Shown here: positions 7,894 to 17,462 of the stretch, in pieces | How the letters are laid out: the number at the start of each line of letters is the position of its first letter | Position numbering within the stretch: the stretch's first letter is position 1 | Source: Halomonas faecis | Lineage (GTDB): Bacteria > Pseudomonadota > Gammaproteobacteria > Pseudomonadales > Halomonadaceae | Direction of reading: 5' to 3' | Assembly (NCBI RefSeq): GCF_010993975.1 | Contig: NZ_JAACZO010000052.1 | Span: 186,001 to 250,000, forward strand | Length of the DNA stretch: 64,000 nucleotides | Made by a program: the position numbers and the translations under genes | Notes under the pieces: model-generated | What the model saw: the letters and a program-made list of their open reading frames with translations, nothing else | Told to the model about the DNA's origin: nothing | Databases searched by the model: none

Positions 7894-8571
7894 TCATGTC
7901 TGGCTGTTCAGGCCGCGCAGCCGGGCGTCCAGCGCGGCCAGCCGTTCGGGGGTGCCCACGTCGACCCAGGCGCCGCGGTGATGGCGTCCACCCACGCGCC
8001 CTGCGTCCATGGCCTTCTGGAGGTGCGGTGCCAGAGGAAAGGCGCCGGGGGCCTGATCGGCCACCAGCGCCGGGTCGAGCAGGCTGATGCCGGCGAAGGT
8101 CAGGCGCGGCTCGCCCACGGCATGCACGCGACCATCGGCATCCAGGTGAAAGTCGCCGCCGGGGTGGTGGCCCGGGTTGTCGACCAACACCAGGTGGGCC
8201 AGGTCGTCTTCCAGAGACGGCAGGCCGGCGAGTTCGACATCGCACCAGACGTCGCCGTTGATCAGCAGGAAAGGCGTCTCGCCGAGCAGCGGCAGGGCCT
8301 GGCGGATGCCGCCGCCGGTCTCCAGGGGGGTGGGTTCGTGGCTCCAGGCGATGCGCACGCCGATCTCTCGGCCGTCGCCCAGTGCCGCCACGATCTGCTC
8401 GGCGCGATAGCTGACGTTGATCACCACGTCGCGAATGCCGGCGCAGGCTAGTCGCTCCAGGTGGTGCACGATCAGCGGCTTGCCGCCCACCGGCAGCAGC
8501 GGCTTGGGGCAGTGGTCGGTGAGCGGGCGCATGCGCTTGCCGAGCCCGGCGGCGAGGATCATGGCCTTCAT
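7894..8571 (-). CDS. murU: N-acetylmuramate alpha-1-phosphate uridylyltransferase
   Basis: MurU converts MurNAc-alpha-1-phosphate and UTP to UDP-MurNAc in the peptidoglycan recycling route that bypasses de novo synthesis and gives fosfomycin tolerance in pseudomonads. The 225 residues form a nucleotidyltransferase domain with the signature [16 protein letters not shown] and [11 protein letters not shown], and the metal-binding [10 protein letters not shown] near residue 105. The ATG at 8571 overlaps the amgK stop by 4 bases (ATGA). Pairing with amgK next to lptD is the order known from Pseudomonas, which makes MurU much more likely than a generic sugar nucleotidyltransferase. Confidence 0.92.
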   Translation of the reverse strand: MKAMILAAGLGKRMRPLTDHCPKPLLPVGGKPLIVHHLERLACAGIRDVVINVSYRAEQIVAALGDGREIGVRIAWSHEPTPLETGGGIRQALPLLGETPFLLINGDVWCDVELAGLPSLEDDLAHLVLVDNPGHHPGGDFHLDADGRVHAVGEPRLTFAGISLLDPALVADQAPGAFPLAPHLQKAMDAGRVGGRHHRGAWVDVGTPERLAALDARLRGLNSQT

Positions 8572-9605
8572 GTCGAAGCCTCTTCCGCTGCGGCCAGTCG
8601 TGTCGTCAGCGCCGGGCGGAACGTCTCGTCGAGCCAAGCTCGGAAGTCGTTGTGACCGCCGAGGCCGGCAAGCGCCGTTTCGAGGTGGTCGAGGAAGTGC
8701 GGCAGCCGTTCGAGGTAACCCGCGCGATCGTCGCGCAGCGTCAGGCGGCAGAATATGCCCAACACCTTCAGCGAGCGCTGGGCCGCCATGGCTTGAGTCT
8801 GCTCGAGGAAGGTGGCAGGCGGCAGCGAACTCGGCAGTCGACCATCGTTTACGGCCCGCTGCCGGAAGGCCTCCACCCAGGCGTCGAAGCGTGCCGGAGG
8901 AAAGCGGCAGTAACGCCCGCACAGCAGGGAGATCAGATCGTAGCTGATGGGCCCGGCTACGGCGTCCTGAAAGTCGATCAGGTAGAGGCGGTCGTTCGCC
9001 ACCATCAGGTTCATGGCGTCGAAATCGCGGTGCACGCTGACTACCGGCTGTGCCAGGGCGCTGTCGATGAGCGCTTCGTGCAGCGTGTCCCAGCCCGGAG
9101 GAACGGCCAGGCCGAGCCATTCGCTCAGGCACCAGTCGGGGAAGAGCGCGAGCTCGCGGCCGAGCAGGCCGGCATCGTAGACCGGCAGGGCGTCGGGCCC
9201 GGCGCGATTCTGCAGTTCGTGCAGCAGCGCCATGGCGCGCTCGTGCCACGCCAGGGTGTCGGGGTGTTCGTTGCCCGGGAAACAGTGCTGCAGCGAGGTA
9301 TTGCCGAGATCGTCGAGTTCCAGGAAGCCGGCGTCGAGGTCGATGGCGTGCAATGCCGGCACCGGCAGGCCGGCGGCCCGCCAGCGCTGGGCGATGGCCA
9401 CGAAGGGTCGGCTGTCCTCGTGCTCGGGGGGGGCATCCATCACCATGCGCGTGGTGCCATCGGGCAGGGTCAGACGGAAGTAGCGGCGAAAGCTCGCATC
9501 ACCCGCTGCTAGGTGCAGGCGAATGGCGTCGGGGGGCAGGTCATGGCACTCTGCCGCCCAGCGGTGCAGATGGGCTAGGCGCAGGTTGGGGGACTCCTTG
9601 GACAT
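8568..9605 (-). CDS. amgK: N-acetylmuramate/N-acetylglucosamine kinase
   Basis: AmgK phosphorylates the anomeric carbon of MurNAc and GlcNAc recovered from the cell wall and feeds MurU. The 345-residue protein is an aminoglycoside phosphotransferase-fold kinase: the catalytic loop is [14 protein letters not shown] and the metal-binding segment is [12 protein letters not shown]. An aspartate-containing N-lobe ([14 protein letters not shown]) is also seen. The start at 9605 (MSKES) has an AGGAG-like site and fits the family; the open frame continues upstream into the promoter region of lptD. It is divergent from lptD. Confidence 0.92.
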   Translation of the reverse strand: MSKESPNLRLAHLHRWAAECHDLPPDAIRLHLAAGDASFRRYFRLTLPDGTTRMVMDAPPEHEDSRPFVAIAQRWRAAGLPVPALHAIDLDAGFLELDDLGNTSLQHCFPGNEHPDTLAWHERAMALLHELQNRAGPDALPVYDAGLLGRELALFPDWCLSEWLGLAVPPGWDTLHEALIDSALAQPVVSVHRDFDAMNLMVANDRLYLIDFQDAVAGPISYDLISLLCGRYCRFPPARFDAWVEAFRQRAVNDGRLPSSLPPATFLEQTQAMAAQRSLKVLGIFCRLTLRDDRAGYLERLPHFLDHLETALAGLGGHNDFRAWLDETFRPALTTRLAAAEEAST

Positions 9606-9782
9606 GCAGGCTCCTTGCGAATGGGCAGGCGAAGTCAGTGGGTTTCCGCTTCGGCCTGCCTCCGGCGCCCCGCCGAGCCCGGCTGCGATTGCCATGGCGG
9701 TCGGGGCGGCCGGTTGACGCTCGTGGCGGGCCAACGCATGCTGAGCCGCGGGTGCGGCGCATGCGACAGGCGATTCGGCCTG

Positions 9783-9788
9783 TATAAT
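9783..9788 (+). promoter_or_regulatory. Candidate -10 element upstream of lptD
   Basis: TATAAT is a perfect -10 hexamer 33 bases before the lptD start, inside the 215-base gap to divergent amgK. No good -35 hexamer sits at the proper spacing, so it may need an activator or an alternative mode of recognition. Confidence 0.45.
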
Positions 9789-9820
9789 ACCGATTCTCTT
9801 TGCCAAGGACACCGAGGACC

Positions 9821-12316
9821 ATGGGCAAGCGACATTCAGGGATGGCCCTCGCCGGGCTGTTGACTGCGGGGCTGGCCGGTGTGTCGGCCACCGCCGCTGC
9901 GCCTCCCGAACCGCTGCCGGGGGAGCAGCTCGATTTCCGCCCGTGGGGCGATGACCGACCGGCCGGCGCTCTGTGTCGTGGGCGCTACCTCATGCCCGAT
10001 TACCGCATACCGGCCGCGGACGACCCGGAGCGGGTGCGCAGCGAATCGGAGCGTGCCGACTACGGCCAGGACGGTGAGACGATACTGCGTGGCGAGGTGG
10101 TGCTGCGCCGCGGCGACAGCCAATTGGAGGCTTCCCGCGTCACGGTGCCAGCCGACCGCAAGCGGGCCCTCGCCAGTGGCCCCCTGGCGCTGCGCGATCC
10201 GGGGTTGCTGGTCCGTGGCGATGCGGCCGAGCTGTCGCTGGTGAGCGATGCGGCGAGTGTCGACGCTGCCCACTACGTGGTTCACGAGCAGCACCTGCGC
10301 GGCGATGCGCTGCGCCTGGCGCGCCTGGAGGATGGTCGCTACCGGCTGACCTCGTCGAGTTTTACCACCTGCGACCCCGGCGACGACCTGTGGCGGCTGG
10401 TGAGTAGCGACCTGGTGCTGGATCGAGCAAAGGGGTTCGGCACGGCACGTCATGCGCGTCTGGAAGTGGGCCAGGTTCCCGTCTTCTACTGGCCCTGGGT
10501 GCGCTTTCCCATCGACGAGCGCCGCCAGACCGGCTTCCTGTGGCCCGAGCTGCAGGCCTCGGGAGATGGCGTCGACTACGCACAACCCTTCTACTGGAAC
10601 ATCGCGCCGAACCAGGACGCCACTCTCACCCCGCGCTGGATCAGCGACCGCGGCCTGTTGCTGGGCGGCGAGTACCGCTATCTCCTTCCCTCGGACAGGG
10701 GGCAGATCGAAGGCGCCTATCTGGCCGACGATGATGGCGGCAGCGGCGATGCCGATGCCGCCTCGCGGCGCCACGAGGGCGAGTCGCGCTGGTACGTCGA
10801 CTACCGGCACAGTGGCCGCTTCGATGCCCGTAACACCTACGACCTGCGCTACGGCGCCGCCAGCGACGGCCGCTATTTCGATGATTTCGGCAGCCTGTTC
10901 GGCGACGACCCCGCCAACATGCAGCGTCTGGCGCGCCTGAATAACCGCGGCGAACGCTGGCAGCTGGAAGCGCGCGCCCAGGGCTTCCAGCGCCTCGACG
11001 ATCCCCTGCGCGACCGCAACAAACCCTTCTATCGGCTGCCCAGCCTGAGCGCCAGCGCACGCTGGTCGCAGTCGAACGGTTTCTATCAGCAGTGGGGCTC
11101 CAACTACACCTACTTCTGGCGCGACGTGAATGAGGCCGAGCTGCCGAGCAACGAGCGCTATGACCGTGAGTCGGCCGTTGGCTCGCGCGTGCATCTGACC
11201 CCGGCGGCTGGCTGGCGTTTCGATGCTAGCTGGGGGCACCTGGAGCCGCGGGTGGAGTGGCTCGCCACTGCCTACGATCTCGACTATGGCGAGCGCGACG
11301 TCGACCGCGACACGTCCTTGACCCGGCAAGTACCAGTGACCTCCATCGATGCTGGCCTGGTCTTCGAGCGCGAGCTCGACGTCTGGGGGCGCGATTACCG
11401 CCAGACCCTGGAGCCGCGCGCCAACTACGCTTTCGTGCCGGGCCGCGACCAGCGCGAGTTTCCCGATTTCGACACCAACGAGCGCGCCTTCTCCTGGGGG
11501 CAGCTGTGGTCGCCGCACCGCTTCACCGGCGCCGATCGGGTCGGCGACCTCAACCGGCTGTCGCTGGGCGTCGACTCGCGCCTGCTCGAGGACGGCTCGG
11601 GCCGCGAGCGTCTGGCGCTGGGCCTGGGGCAGGCACTCTACTTCGATGATCGCTACATCGACATGGGCAACGACGAAGCGTCCGGCGACCCCGATGTACT
11701 GCCCAGGTCCCCGGAAGAGGGTGGCAACTTCCAGCGCTACCATCGTGCCACCCGGGAGCGCTCGCCGCTGGTCGCGCGGCTCGATTGGCAGGTCACCGAT
11801 GCCTGGCGCACCCGTTGGCAGTGGCTCTACGATGATCAGCTCGAGCGCACCGAACGCGCCTCGTTCGACGTACAGTATCGCGCCGATGCGGGCCACGTGG
11901 TGAACCTCGGCTACCGCTGGGAACTCCAAGGCTTCGATCCTTCGGTCGAGCGTGACGACGACGACTTCCGCAACTTCGACCGCGAAGAGTTCGATCTCTC
12001 GGCGGCGTGGAAGCTGTCGCCGCAGCTGGAGCTGATCGGCAAAGCGACGTATGACAACACCAACGACCGAATGCTGGAACAGCTGGCGGGTGTGCAGTGG
12101 AACGACTGCTGTTATGGTCTGCAGCTAGTGTGGCGTGAGTGGGTCGAAGACGGTGACACCGCCCGCCTCGCCGACGACACCACCGATCGCGGGTTCTTCC
12201 TGCGCTTCGTGTTCAAGGGGTTGGGCGGCGTCGGCGGCGATGCCGGCAGCGAGTTCGGACAGACCGTTCCCGGCTATCGCGCCACCCCGTTGCGGGTCGG
12301 CCAAGACGATTTCTGA
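9821..12316 (+). CDS. lptD: LPS-assembly protein LptD
   Basis: LptD is the outer-membrane beta-barrel that inserts lipopolysaccharide, in complex with LptE. The 831-residue protein has a signal peptide, an OstA/LptA-like jellyroll domain at about residues 60-190, then a barrel rich in alternating aromatic strands up to the C terminus. Four cysteines in the family arrangement are visible: one near residue 50 (GALCRGRY), one in SSFTTCDPG near 180, and an adjacent pair in WNDCCYGLQL near 760, suited to the interdomain disulphides. The ATG at 9821 follows a GAGG site. Downstream surA encodes a chaperone that helps fold LptD in other species. Confidence 0.95.
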   Translation: MGKRHSGMALAGLLTAGLAGVSATAAAPPEPLPGEQLDFRPWGDDRPAGALCRGRYLMPDYRIPAADDPERVRSESERADYGQDGETILRGEVVLRRGDSQLEASRVTVPADRKRALASGPLALRDPGLLVRGDAAELSLVSDAASVDAAHYVVHEQHLRGDALRLARLEDGRYRLTSSSFTTCDPGDDLWRLVSSDLVLDRAKGFGTARHARLEVGQVPVFYWPWVRFPIDERRQTGFLWPELQASGDGVDYAQPFYWNIAPNQDATLTPRWISDRGLLLGGEYRYLLPSDRGQIEGAYLADDDGGSGDADAASRRHEGESRWYVDYRHSGRFDARNTYDLRYGAASDGRYFDDFGSLFGDDPANMQRLARLNNRGERWQLEARAQGFQRLDDPLRDRNKPFYRLPSLSASARWSQSNGFYQQWGSNYTYFWRDVNEAELPSNERYDRESAVGSRVHLTPAAGWRFDASWGHLEPRVEWLATAYDLDYGERDVDRDTSLTRQVPVTSIDAGLVFERELDVWGRDYRQTLEPRANYAFVPGRDQREFPDFDTNERAFSWGQLWSPHRFTGADRVGDLNRLSLGVDSRLLEDGSGRERLALGLGQALYFDDRYIDMGNDEASGDPDVLPRSPEEGGNFQRYHRATRERSPLVARLDWQVTDAWRTRWQWLYDDQLERTERASFDVQYRADAGHVVNLGYRWELQGFDPSVERDDDDFRNFDREEFDLSAAWKLSPQLELIGKATYDNTNDRMLEQLAGVQWNDCCYGLQLVWREWVEDGDTARLADDTTDRGFFLRFVFKGLGGVGGDAGSEFGQTVPGYRATPLRVGQDDF

Positions 12317-12345
12317 CAAGAGACCACATGAGAGGAAACATCGAC

Positions 12346-13029
12346 ATGCGCAGTGAGCGAACCACGAGGCTGGGCGTGGCCCTGGCGCTGGCCCTGTCCC
12401 TGGGGATCGGCATGGCCCCGCTGACCCTGCACGCCCAGGAGAGCGAGAGCGATTTTCAGCCGGTGGCCAGACAGTCGCTGGATCGCATCGTGGCCGTGGT
12501 CAACGACCGGGCCATCATGGCCAGCGAACTGGAACAGCGGGTGGAGCAGGCGCGCAGTCAGCTGGTCAGTAGCGAGATCGATGTGCCGCCGGAAGCCTCG
12601 CTGCGTGAGCAGATGCTCGACCGGCTGATCGTCGAGGAAATTCAACTGCAGCTCGCCGAGGATGCCGGCTTGTCCGTCGACGACACCGAGCTCAATCGCC
12701 AGGTGCGCGGCATTGCCGAAAGCAACGGCATGACCCTGGAAGCGTTTGCCGATGCCCTCGAGGCCGACGGTCTGAGCCTAGGCCAGGTGCGCGACGAAGT
12801 GCGTCGTCAACTGCTGCTGCGTGAGCTTCAGCAGCGTCAGGTGGGAGGGCGCGTCAACCTGACCGAACGGGAAGTCGAGCGCTTCCGCGAGCAGCAGGGC
12901 GGCAACGTCAGTCGCGAGCAAGCCAGTCAGGCGCTGTTCCAGCGCAAGGCCAACGAGGCGCTGGAAGCCTGGATTCAGGAGATCCGCGCTGAGGCCTTCA
13001 TCGACAAGCGGCTTTCCGAATTACGGTGA
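12346..13029 (+). CDS. surA: SurA-type periplasmic chaperone lacking parvulin domains
   Basis: SurA escorts unfolded outer-membrane proteins through the periplasm. Position (lptD-surA-pdxA) and sequence identify it: a signal peptide ending LTLHAQ, the N-domain start LDRIVAVVNDRAIMASELEQ, the N-domain body with MLDRLIVEEIQLQLAE, and the C-terminal helix FQRKANEALEAWIQEIRAEA. It is only 227 residues, against about 430 usually. The junction lies at about residues 185-195 (FREQQGGNVSREQ), and neither parvulin PPIase domain is present. The reading frame is intact, so this looks like a domain deletion and not a frameshift. The ATG at 12346 is preferred, with AGAGGA 9 bases upstream; an ATG at 12328 has none. 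It overlaps pdxA by one base. Confidence 0.88.
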   Translation: MRSERTTRLGVALALALSLGIGMAPLTLHAQESESDFQPVARQSLDRIVAVVNDRAIMASELEQRVEQARSQLVSSEIDVPPEASLREQMLDRLIVEEIQLQLAEDAGLSVDDTELNRQVRGIAESNGMTLEAFADALEADGLSLGQVRDEVRRQLLLRELQQRQVGGRVNLTEREVERFREQQGGNVSREQASQALFQRKANEALEAWIQEIRAEAFIDKRLSELR

Positions 13030-14087
13030 TGACGCGCCAGGCGCCGCCCTTGCTGGCATTGACCACCGGCGAACCGGCCGGGATCGGCCCGGAGCTCGTC
13101 GTTCAGCTTGCCGCGGCTGGTGAGTTGCCATCGCGGACGGTGGCGGTGGGCGATCCCGCGTTGCTCGCCGAACGAGCGGGGTTGCTTGGCGTGACGCTCG
13201 AACTGCGTGAGCTGGCCCGAGACGAGGCCGTGCCCGCCCCGGCACCCGGCGTGTTGCCGGTGTGGCCGGTGGCGCTACGCGCGCCGAGTCGCCCCGGTAC
13301 GCTTACCGTAGCCAATGCCGCCTACGTGCTCGAGACCCTCGACGTGGCGGTCGAGGCCTGCCGTGCCGGGCATGCCGACGCCATGGTCACCGCTCCCCTG
13401 CACAAGGGAGTGATCATCGAAGCGGGTCATACCGGGTTTCGTGGCCACACCGAGTACCTGCGCGATGCCTGCGGCATCGACGAGGTGGTGATGATGCTCG
13501 CCACCGACCGGGCGCTGCATGCTCGCGATACGAGCTGGCGGGGCGGCGGAGCGCTGCGCGTGGCATTGGCCACCACCCATCTGCCGCTGCGCGAGGTGGC
13601 CGATGCCGTGACCGCACCGCGTCTCGAGCGCATCCTGCGCATCCTGAGTGCCGACCTGATGCGCTGGTACGGCGTAGAGACACCACGCATCGCCGTGTGC
13701 GGCTTGAACCCGCATGCTGGCGAGGGTGGCCATCTGGGCACGGAGGAGCGTGATGTCATCGTCCCCGTGCTCGAGGCGCTGCGCGCGGAAGGGTTTGCCC
13801 TTGACGGCCCGCTGCCGGCGGATACCCTGTTCACGCCACGCCACCTGACCGGGGTCGACGCCGTGCTGGCCATGTACCATGACCAGGGGCTGCCGGTGCT
13901 CAAGTACGCCGGCTTCGGTCGCGCCGCCAACGTGACGCTGGGCCTGCCGTTTCCGCGCACCTCGGTGGACCACGGCACCGCCCTCGACCTGGCCGGCCGT
14001 GGAGAAGCCGATGCCGGCAGTCTGCGCGTGGCCCTGGCACTGGCCACCGAGATGGCCGGCCGTGGGGAAAGGGTTCCGCGTGGCTAG
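13029..14087 (+). CDS. pdxA: 4-hydroxythreonine-4-phosphate dehydrogenase
   Basis: PdxA oxidises 4-phosphohydroxy-L-threonine in pyridoxal 5-phosphate synthesis, using NAD and a divalent metal. The 352 residues carry the N-terminal LALTTGEPAGIGPEL, the substrate segment TAPLHKGVI, and metal-binding histidines in GHTGFRGHTEYL, CGLNPHAGEGG and AMYHDQGLPVLKY. The ATG at 13029 forms TGATG with the surA stop; a GTG at 13026 is also possible. It sits in the conserved surA-pdxA-rsmA-apaG-apaH order. Confidence 0.96.
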   Translation: MTRQAPPLLALTTGEPAGIGPELVVQLAAAGELPSRTVAVGDPALLAERAGLLGVTLELRELARDEAVPAPAPGVLPVWPVALRAPSRPGTLTVANAAYVLETLDVAVEACRAGHADAMVTAPLHKGVIIEAGHTGFRGHTEYLRDACGIDEVVMMLATDRALHARDTSWRGGGALRVALATTHLPLREVADAVTAPRLERILRILSADLMRWYGVETPRIAVCGLNPHAGEGGHLGTEERDVIVPVLEALRAEGFALDGPLPADTLFTPRHLTGVDAVLAMYHDQGLPVLKYAGFGRAANVTLGLPFPRTSVDHGTALDLAGRGEADAGSLRVALALATEMAGRGERVPRG

Positions 14088-14100
14088 ACTTTTAGCAGGG

Positions 14101-14190
14101 TGCCGGGGGCAGATTGCCGAGGATGTCATTTGCCATGGAGGGCAAATGTAGCGTCCAGGGAAGGATTCACAGCGCGTCCTCGGTGATCTT
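14101..14190 (-). repeat. Structured interspersed repeat, copy 2
   Basis: This copy lies in the pdxA-rsmA gap, inverted relative to copy 1 at 7.8 kb. Inner arms are CATTTGCC (14127-14134) and GGCAAATG (14141-14148) around a 6-base loop. Outer arms are CCGAGGA (14117-14123) and TCCTCGG (14177-14183). Read on the minus strand it aligns with copy 1 over about 75 bases. It interrupts the otherwise tightly packed operon, so it may modulate transcription or RNA stability there. Confidence 0.75.
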
Positions 14191-14237
14191 CGCCCCGGCG
14201 CCCCCAGCAGCAACGACCCAGAAAAGGACGACCCTGA

Positions 14238-15053
14238 ATGGCATCCCGCCCGCCGGCCCCTCGCGCCCGCAAGCGCTTCGGCCAGAACTTCCTGCGCGAC
14301 CCCGGTATCATTGCGCGCATCGTGCGCGCCATCGGTCCGCGTCCCGGTGAACGGCTGATTGAAATCGGCCCCGGCCAGGGAGCCCTGACCGAGCCGCTGC
14401 TCGAGGCAACGGATGGCCGCCTCGAAGTGATCGAACTCGACCGCGACCTGGTCCCGGGGCTGCGCGTACAGTTCTTCGCCCATCCCGACTTCGTCGTCCA
14501 CGAGGCCGATGCGCTGACGTTCGATTTCCGCGAACTGCGCGGCGATGGCGAGCCGCTACGCGTGGTGGGCAACCTGCCCTACAATATTTCCACTCCCTTG
14601 ATCGCTCACCTGCTCGAGGCGGGTGATGCCATCGCCGACATGCACTTCATGCTGCAGAAGGAAGTGGTCGAGCGGCTCGCCGCCGAGCCCGGTGGCGCCG
14701 ACTGGGGTCGGCTGTCGGTCATGGCTCAGTATCGCTGTGCCGTCGAGGCGCTGTTCACGGTGCCGCCGGAGGCCTTCGTGCCGCGCCCCGGGGTCGACTC
14801 GGCCATCGTGAGGCTCACGCCCCATGCGGCGTTGCCTTTCCCGGCCCGCGACGAGACGCTGCTCTTCGATGTGGTGCGCCAGGCCTTCGGCCAGCGGCGC
14901 AAGACGCTGCGCAACAACCTCAAGGGCCGCATCGGCGCTGAGGCGTTGCAACGGCTGGGCATCGATCCCGCTCGCCGGCCGCAGACCCTGGCAGTCGAGG
15001 AATTCGTGCGCATCGCCAACCACCTGGCGACGGCAGAGGAGGGGACGTCATGA
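14238..15053 (+). CDS. rsmA: 16S rRNA (adenine1518-N6/adenine1519-N6)-dimethyltransferase
   Basis: RsmA (KsgA) dimethylates two adjacent adenines near the 3' end of 16S rRNA during late 30S assembly. The 271-residue protein has KRFGQNFLRDPGII, the S-adenosylmethionine motif IEIGPGQGALT, the catalytic motif NLPYNIS at about residue 112, and the C-terminal RRKTLRNNLKG. It overlaps apaG by 4 bases (ATGA), so the pair is translationally coupled. Confidence 0.97.
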   Translation: MASRPPAPRARKRFGQNFLRDPGIIARIVRAIGPRPGERLIEIGPGQGALTEPLLEATDGRLEVIELDRDLVPGLRVQFFAHPDFVVHEADALTFDFRELRGDGEPLRVVGNLPYNISTPLIAHLLEAGDAIADMHFMLQKEVVERLAAEPGGADWGRLSVMAQYRCAVEALFTVPPEAFVPRPGVDSAIVRLTPHAALPFPARDETLLFDVVRQAFGQRRKTLRNNLKGRIGAEALQRLGIDPARRPQTLAVEEFVRIANHLATAEEGTS

Positions 15054-15448
15054 GTCAAGCCCCTGATGCGCTGCAGCCCCGCTCCATCCGCATCGATGTG
15101 GAGCCGACCTATCGCGAGGAAGAGTCGTCCGGCGCCGAAGCCCGCTACGTCTTCAGCTATACGGTGACGATCCACAACCACTCTGCTCGCAGCCTGCAGT
15201 TGCTGGCGCGTCACTGGAAGATCACCCAGGGTAGCGGCCAGGTACAGGAAGTGCGTGGCAAGGGCGTGGTCGGCCAGCAGCCGATGATCGGCCCGGGGCA
15301 GACCTTCCGCTATACCAGTCGTGCCATCCTCGATGCCCCGGTGGGCGTGATGGAGGGGGAGTACACCTGCGTGGACACGGTCAGCCAGCGTCCCTTCGAG
15401 GTGCCCATTGCACCATTTCGGCTGGCCGGGCCCAACCAGGTGCACTGA
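15050..15448 (+). CDS. apaG: ApaG domain protein
   Basis: ApaG is a cytosolic beta-sandwich protein of unclear biochemical role, usually found between rsmA and apaH as here. The 132 residues contain the typical YVFSYTVTIHNHS, LLARHWKIT and the glycine-rich VVGQQPMIGPGQTF segments and end in FRLAGPNQVH. The length is normal for the family. Confidence 0.95.
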   Translation: MSQAPDALQPRSIRIDVEPTYREEESSGAEARYVFSYTVTIHNHSARSLQLLARHWKITQGSGQVQEVRGKGVVGQQPMIGPGQTFRYTSRAILDAPVGVMEGEYTCVDTVSQRPFEVPIAPFRLAGPNQVH

Positions 15449-15469
15449 ATCACTGGACGAGGAGACGCC

Positions 15470-16282
15470 ATGACCACCTATGCCATCGGGGATCTGCAGG
15501 GCTGCCATGCCGAATTCGTCGAACTGCTCGAACGGCTCGCCTTCGACCCCAGCCGCGACCAGCTATGGCTGGTCGGCGACCTGGTCAATCGCGGCCCCGG
15601 CTCGCTGGCCTGTCTGCGTGAGGTGCGGGCTCTGGGCGAGGCGGCCGTCACGGTGCTCGGCAATCACGACCTGCACCTGCTGGCGGTGGCCCGCGGGGGC
15701 GCTTCGCTCAACCGCAAGGATACCCTGACGGGGATTCTCGAGGCGCCGGATCGTGAAGCGCTGCTCGACTGGCTGCAGAGCCAGCCGCTGCTGGTGCGCC
15801 GGGGGGACGATGTCATGACCCACGCCGGGCTGCTGCCGCAGTGGTCGGAGGAGCAGGCCGAGCGGTTGGCTCGGGAGGTGCAGACGCGGCTGGCCGGCGA
15901 GCGCTCCGGTGCCTTCCTCGAAGCGATGTACGGCAATACGCCGCGCTGCTGGCGCGATGAGCTGGCAGGGCTCGATCGTCTGCGCGTCATCGTCAACGTC
16001 TTCACCCGCATGCGCTTCATCGACGCCGAGGGGTGCCTGGACTTCACCGCCAAGGAAGGGCTCGACAGCGCACCGCCCGGCTTCGCTCCCTGGTTCCAGT
16101 TCCCGCGCCGCGACGAGGTGCGCTTGATCTTCGGTCACTGGGCTGCGCTGGAAGGCAGGACGCCGGGCAGCCGCGTACGCGCCGAGGCCCTGGACACGGG
16201 TTGTGTATGGGGAGCGAGTCTCACCGCTCTGAACCTCGACAGCGGCGAGCGGGTGAGCGTGCCCAGCCGGCAGCGACGCTGA
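15470..16282 (+). CDS. apaH: Symmetrical bis(5'-nucleosyl)-tetraphosphatase
   Basis: ApaH hydrolyses diadenosine tetraphosphate to two ADP and so controls alarmone level and Np4N RNA caps. The 270-residue metallophosphoesterase shows all three metal motifs: [19 protein letters not shown] and [10 protein letters not shown]. It follows apaG by 21 bases with GAGGAG just before the ATG. The length is the usual one. Confidence 0.96.
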   Translation: MTTYAIGDLQGCHAEFVELLERLAFDPSRDQLWLVGDLVNRGPGSLACLREVRALGEAAVTVLGNHDLHLLAVARGGASLNRKDTLTGILEAPDREALLDWLQSQPLLVRRGDDVMTHAGLLPQWSEEQAERLAREVQTRLAGERSGAFLEAMYGNTPRCWRDELAGLDRLRVIVNVFTRMRFIDAEGCLDFTAKEGLDSAPPGFAPWFQFPRRDEVRLIFGHWAALEGRTPGSRVRAEALDTGCVWGASLTALNLDSGERVSVPSRQRR

Positions 16283-16289
16283 GGTGGCT

Positions 16290-17429
16290 ATGACCGGCAT
16301 GGACGACCCCGTCATCGAAGGTCTCGACGTCTATCGTGTGGGCGGGGCGGTACGCGACGCCTACCTCGGCTGGCCGGTGAGCGACACCGACTGGGTGGTG
16401 GTGGGCGCGACGCCGGAAGCGATGCGACGCCGCGGCTTCAAGCCGGTGGGGCGCGACTTTCCGGTCTTTCTGCATCCCGAAACCCATGAGGAGTACGCCC
16501 TGGCGCGTACCGAGCGCAAGTCGGGTCACGGCTATACCGGGTTCACCGTGCATGCCAGACCAGACGTGACGCTGGAGGAGGATCTGGCGCGGCGCGACCT
16601 GACCATCAACGCCATGGCCGAAACGCCGGACGGCCAGCTCGTCGACCCTCACGGCGGGCTCGCCGATCTTCGGGCACGAACCTTGCGCCATGTGTCCCCG
16701 GCCTTCGTCGAAGACCCGCTGCGCGTGCTGCGTACGGCGCGCTTTCTGGCCCGCTACGACCATCTCGGTTTCACCATCGCTGACGAGACCCGGGCGCTGA
16801 TGCGGCAACTCGCCAGGAGTGGCGAACTCGAACACCTGGTGGCCGAACGGGTGTGGACGGAAACCGAAAAGGCGCTGGCAGAGCCGAGCCCGGCCGCCTA
16901 CTTCCGTGCCCTGCACGATTGCCAAGCACTGGCAGCGCTACTGCCGGAGCTGGCCGACGATGAGCGGTGGCTCGACACGGCGCTTGGCCGGCTTGACCGG
17001 CTGCCCGCCATGCTCGAGGCCAGCGATCGGCGCTGCTGGCGCTGGGCACGGCTGGTGGAGCACCTGGGCGATGAGGCCCGCGAGGCAATCGCCGAACGAC
17101 TGCGTCTGCCGCGCGTCTATCGCGACCTGGCACGCCAGGTGGCGCTGACGCGCTGGCTGTGGCAGGCCACCGTGATCGATGCCGACAGCGTGCAGCGGTG
17201 GCTGGATGACATCGACGCCTGGCGACGCCCCGAGCGGGTGGCCCCTTTGGTGGGGCTGTTGCAGCGCGAAGCGCCACCGCATGGCGTGGCTGTGGCGCAC
17301 GGCTGGGCGGCGGCTCGACAGGTGGCGCCGCAGCCGCTGCTGGCAGCGGGGTATCGGGGGGCCGCTCTGGGCGAGGCGTTGACGCGGGAGCGCCGCGTCA
17401 GGCTGGCCGAGGCGCTGGCAATCGGCTGA
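16290..17429 (+). CDS. cca: tRNA nucleotidyltransferase (CCA-adding enzyme), short form
   Basis: This enzyme adds or repairs the 3'-CCA end of tRNA. The 379 residues contain the head domain with [14 protein letters not shown], the catalytic DTDWVV pair, the basic [10 protein letters not shown] motif, and the neck segment [16 protein letters not shown], followed by an alpha-helical body. At this length it lacks the C-terminal HD phosphohydrolase domain of the E. coli enzyme. The ATG at 16290 follows GAGGTG; GTG 16284 and ATG 16299 are possible. It begins 7 bases after apaH, so it joins that operon. Confidence 0.93.
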   Translation: MTGMDDPVIEGLDVYRVGGAVRDAYLGWPVSDTDWVVVGATPEAMRRRGFKPVGRDFPVFLHPETHEEYALARTERKSGHGYTGFTVHARPDVTLEEDLARRDLTINAMAETPDGQLVDPHGGLADLRARTLRHVSPAFVEDPLRVLRTARFLARYDHLGFTIADETRALMRQLARSGELEHLVAERVWTETEKALAEPSPAAYFRALHDCQALAALLPELADDERWLDTALGRLDRLPAMLEASDRRCWRWARLVEHLGDEAREAIAERLRLPRVYRDLARQVALTRWLWQATVIDADSVQRWLDDIDAWRRPERVAPLVGLLQREAPPHGVAVAHGWAAARQVAPQPLLAAGYRGAALGEALTRERRVRLAEALAIG

Positions 17430-17440
17430 TGCGCCCCGGC

Positions 17441-17462
17441 CCGACGGCCGCTCAGCCGTCGG
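17441..17462. terminator. Hairpin between convergent cca and the DHH gene
   Basis: CCGACGGC and GCCGTCGG form an 8-pair stem with a 6-base loop that overlaps the stop codon of the minus-strand DHH gene. There is no T run. It could serve as a shared end structure for both transcripts. Confidence 0.45.

Noticed and set aside
9836-11929. A very long open frame (about 700 codons) on the minus strand opposite lptD.
   Set aside because: It is a mirror of the high-GC codon pattern of lptD. The translation is low in hydrophobic core and has no recognisable domain, and lptD is certain.
12328-13029. surA as a frameshifted or pseudogenised copy.
   Set aside because: The frame is continuous, both ends match SurA, the junction carries no stop, and the start of pdxA overlaps the stop as in an active operon. 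A domain deletion fits better.
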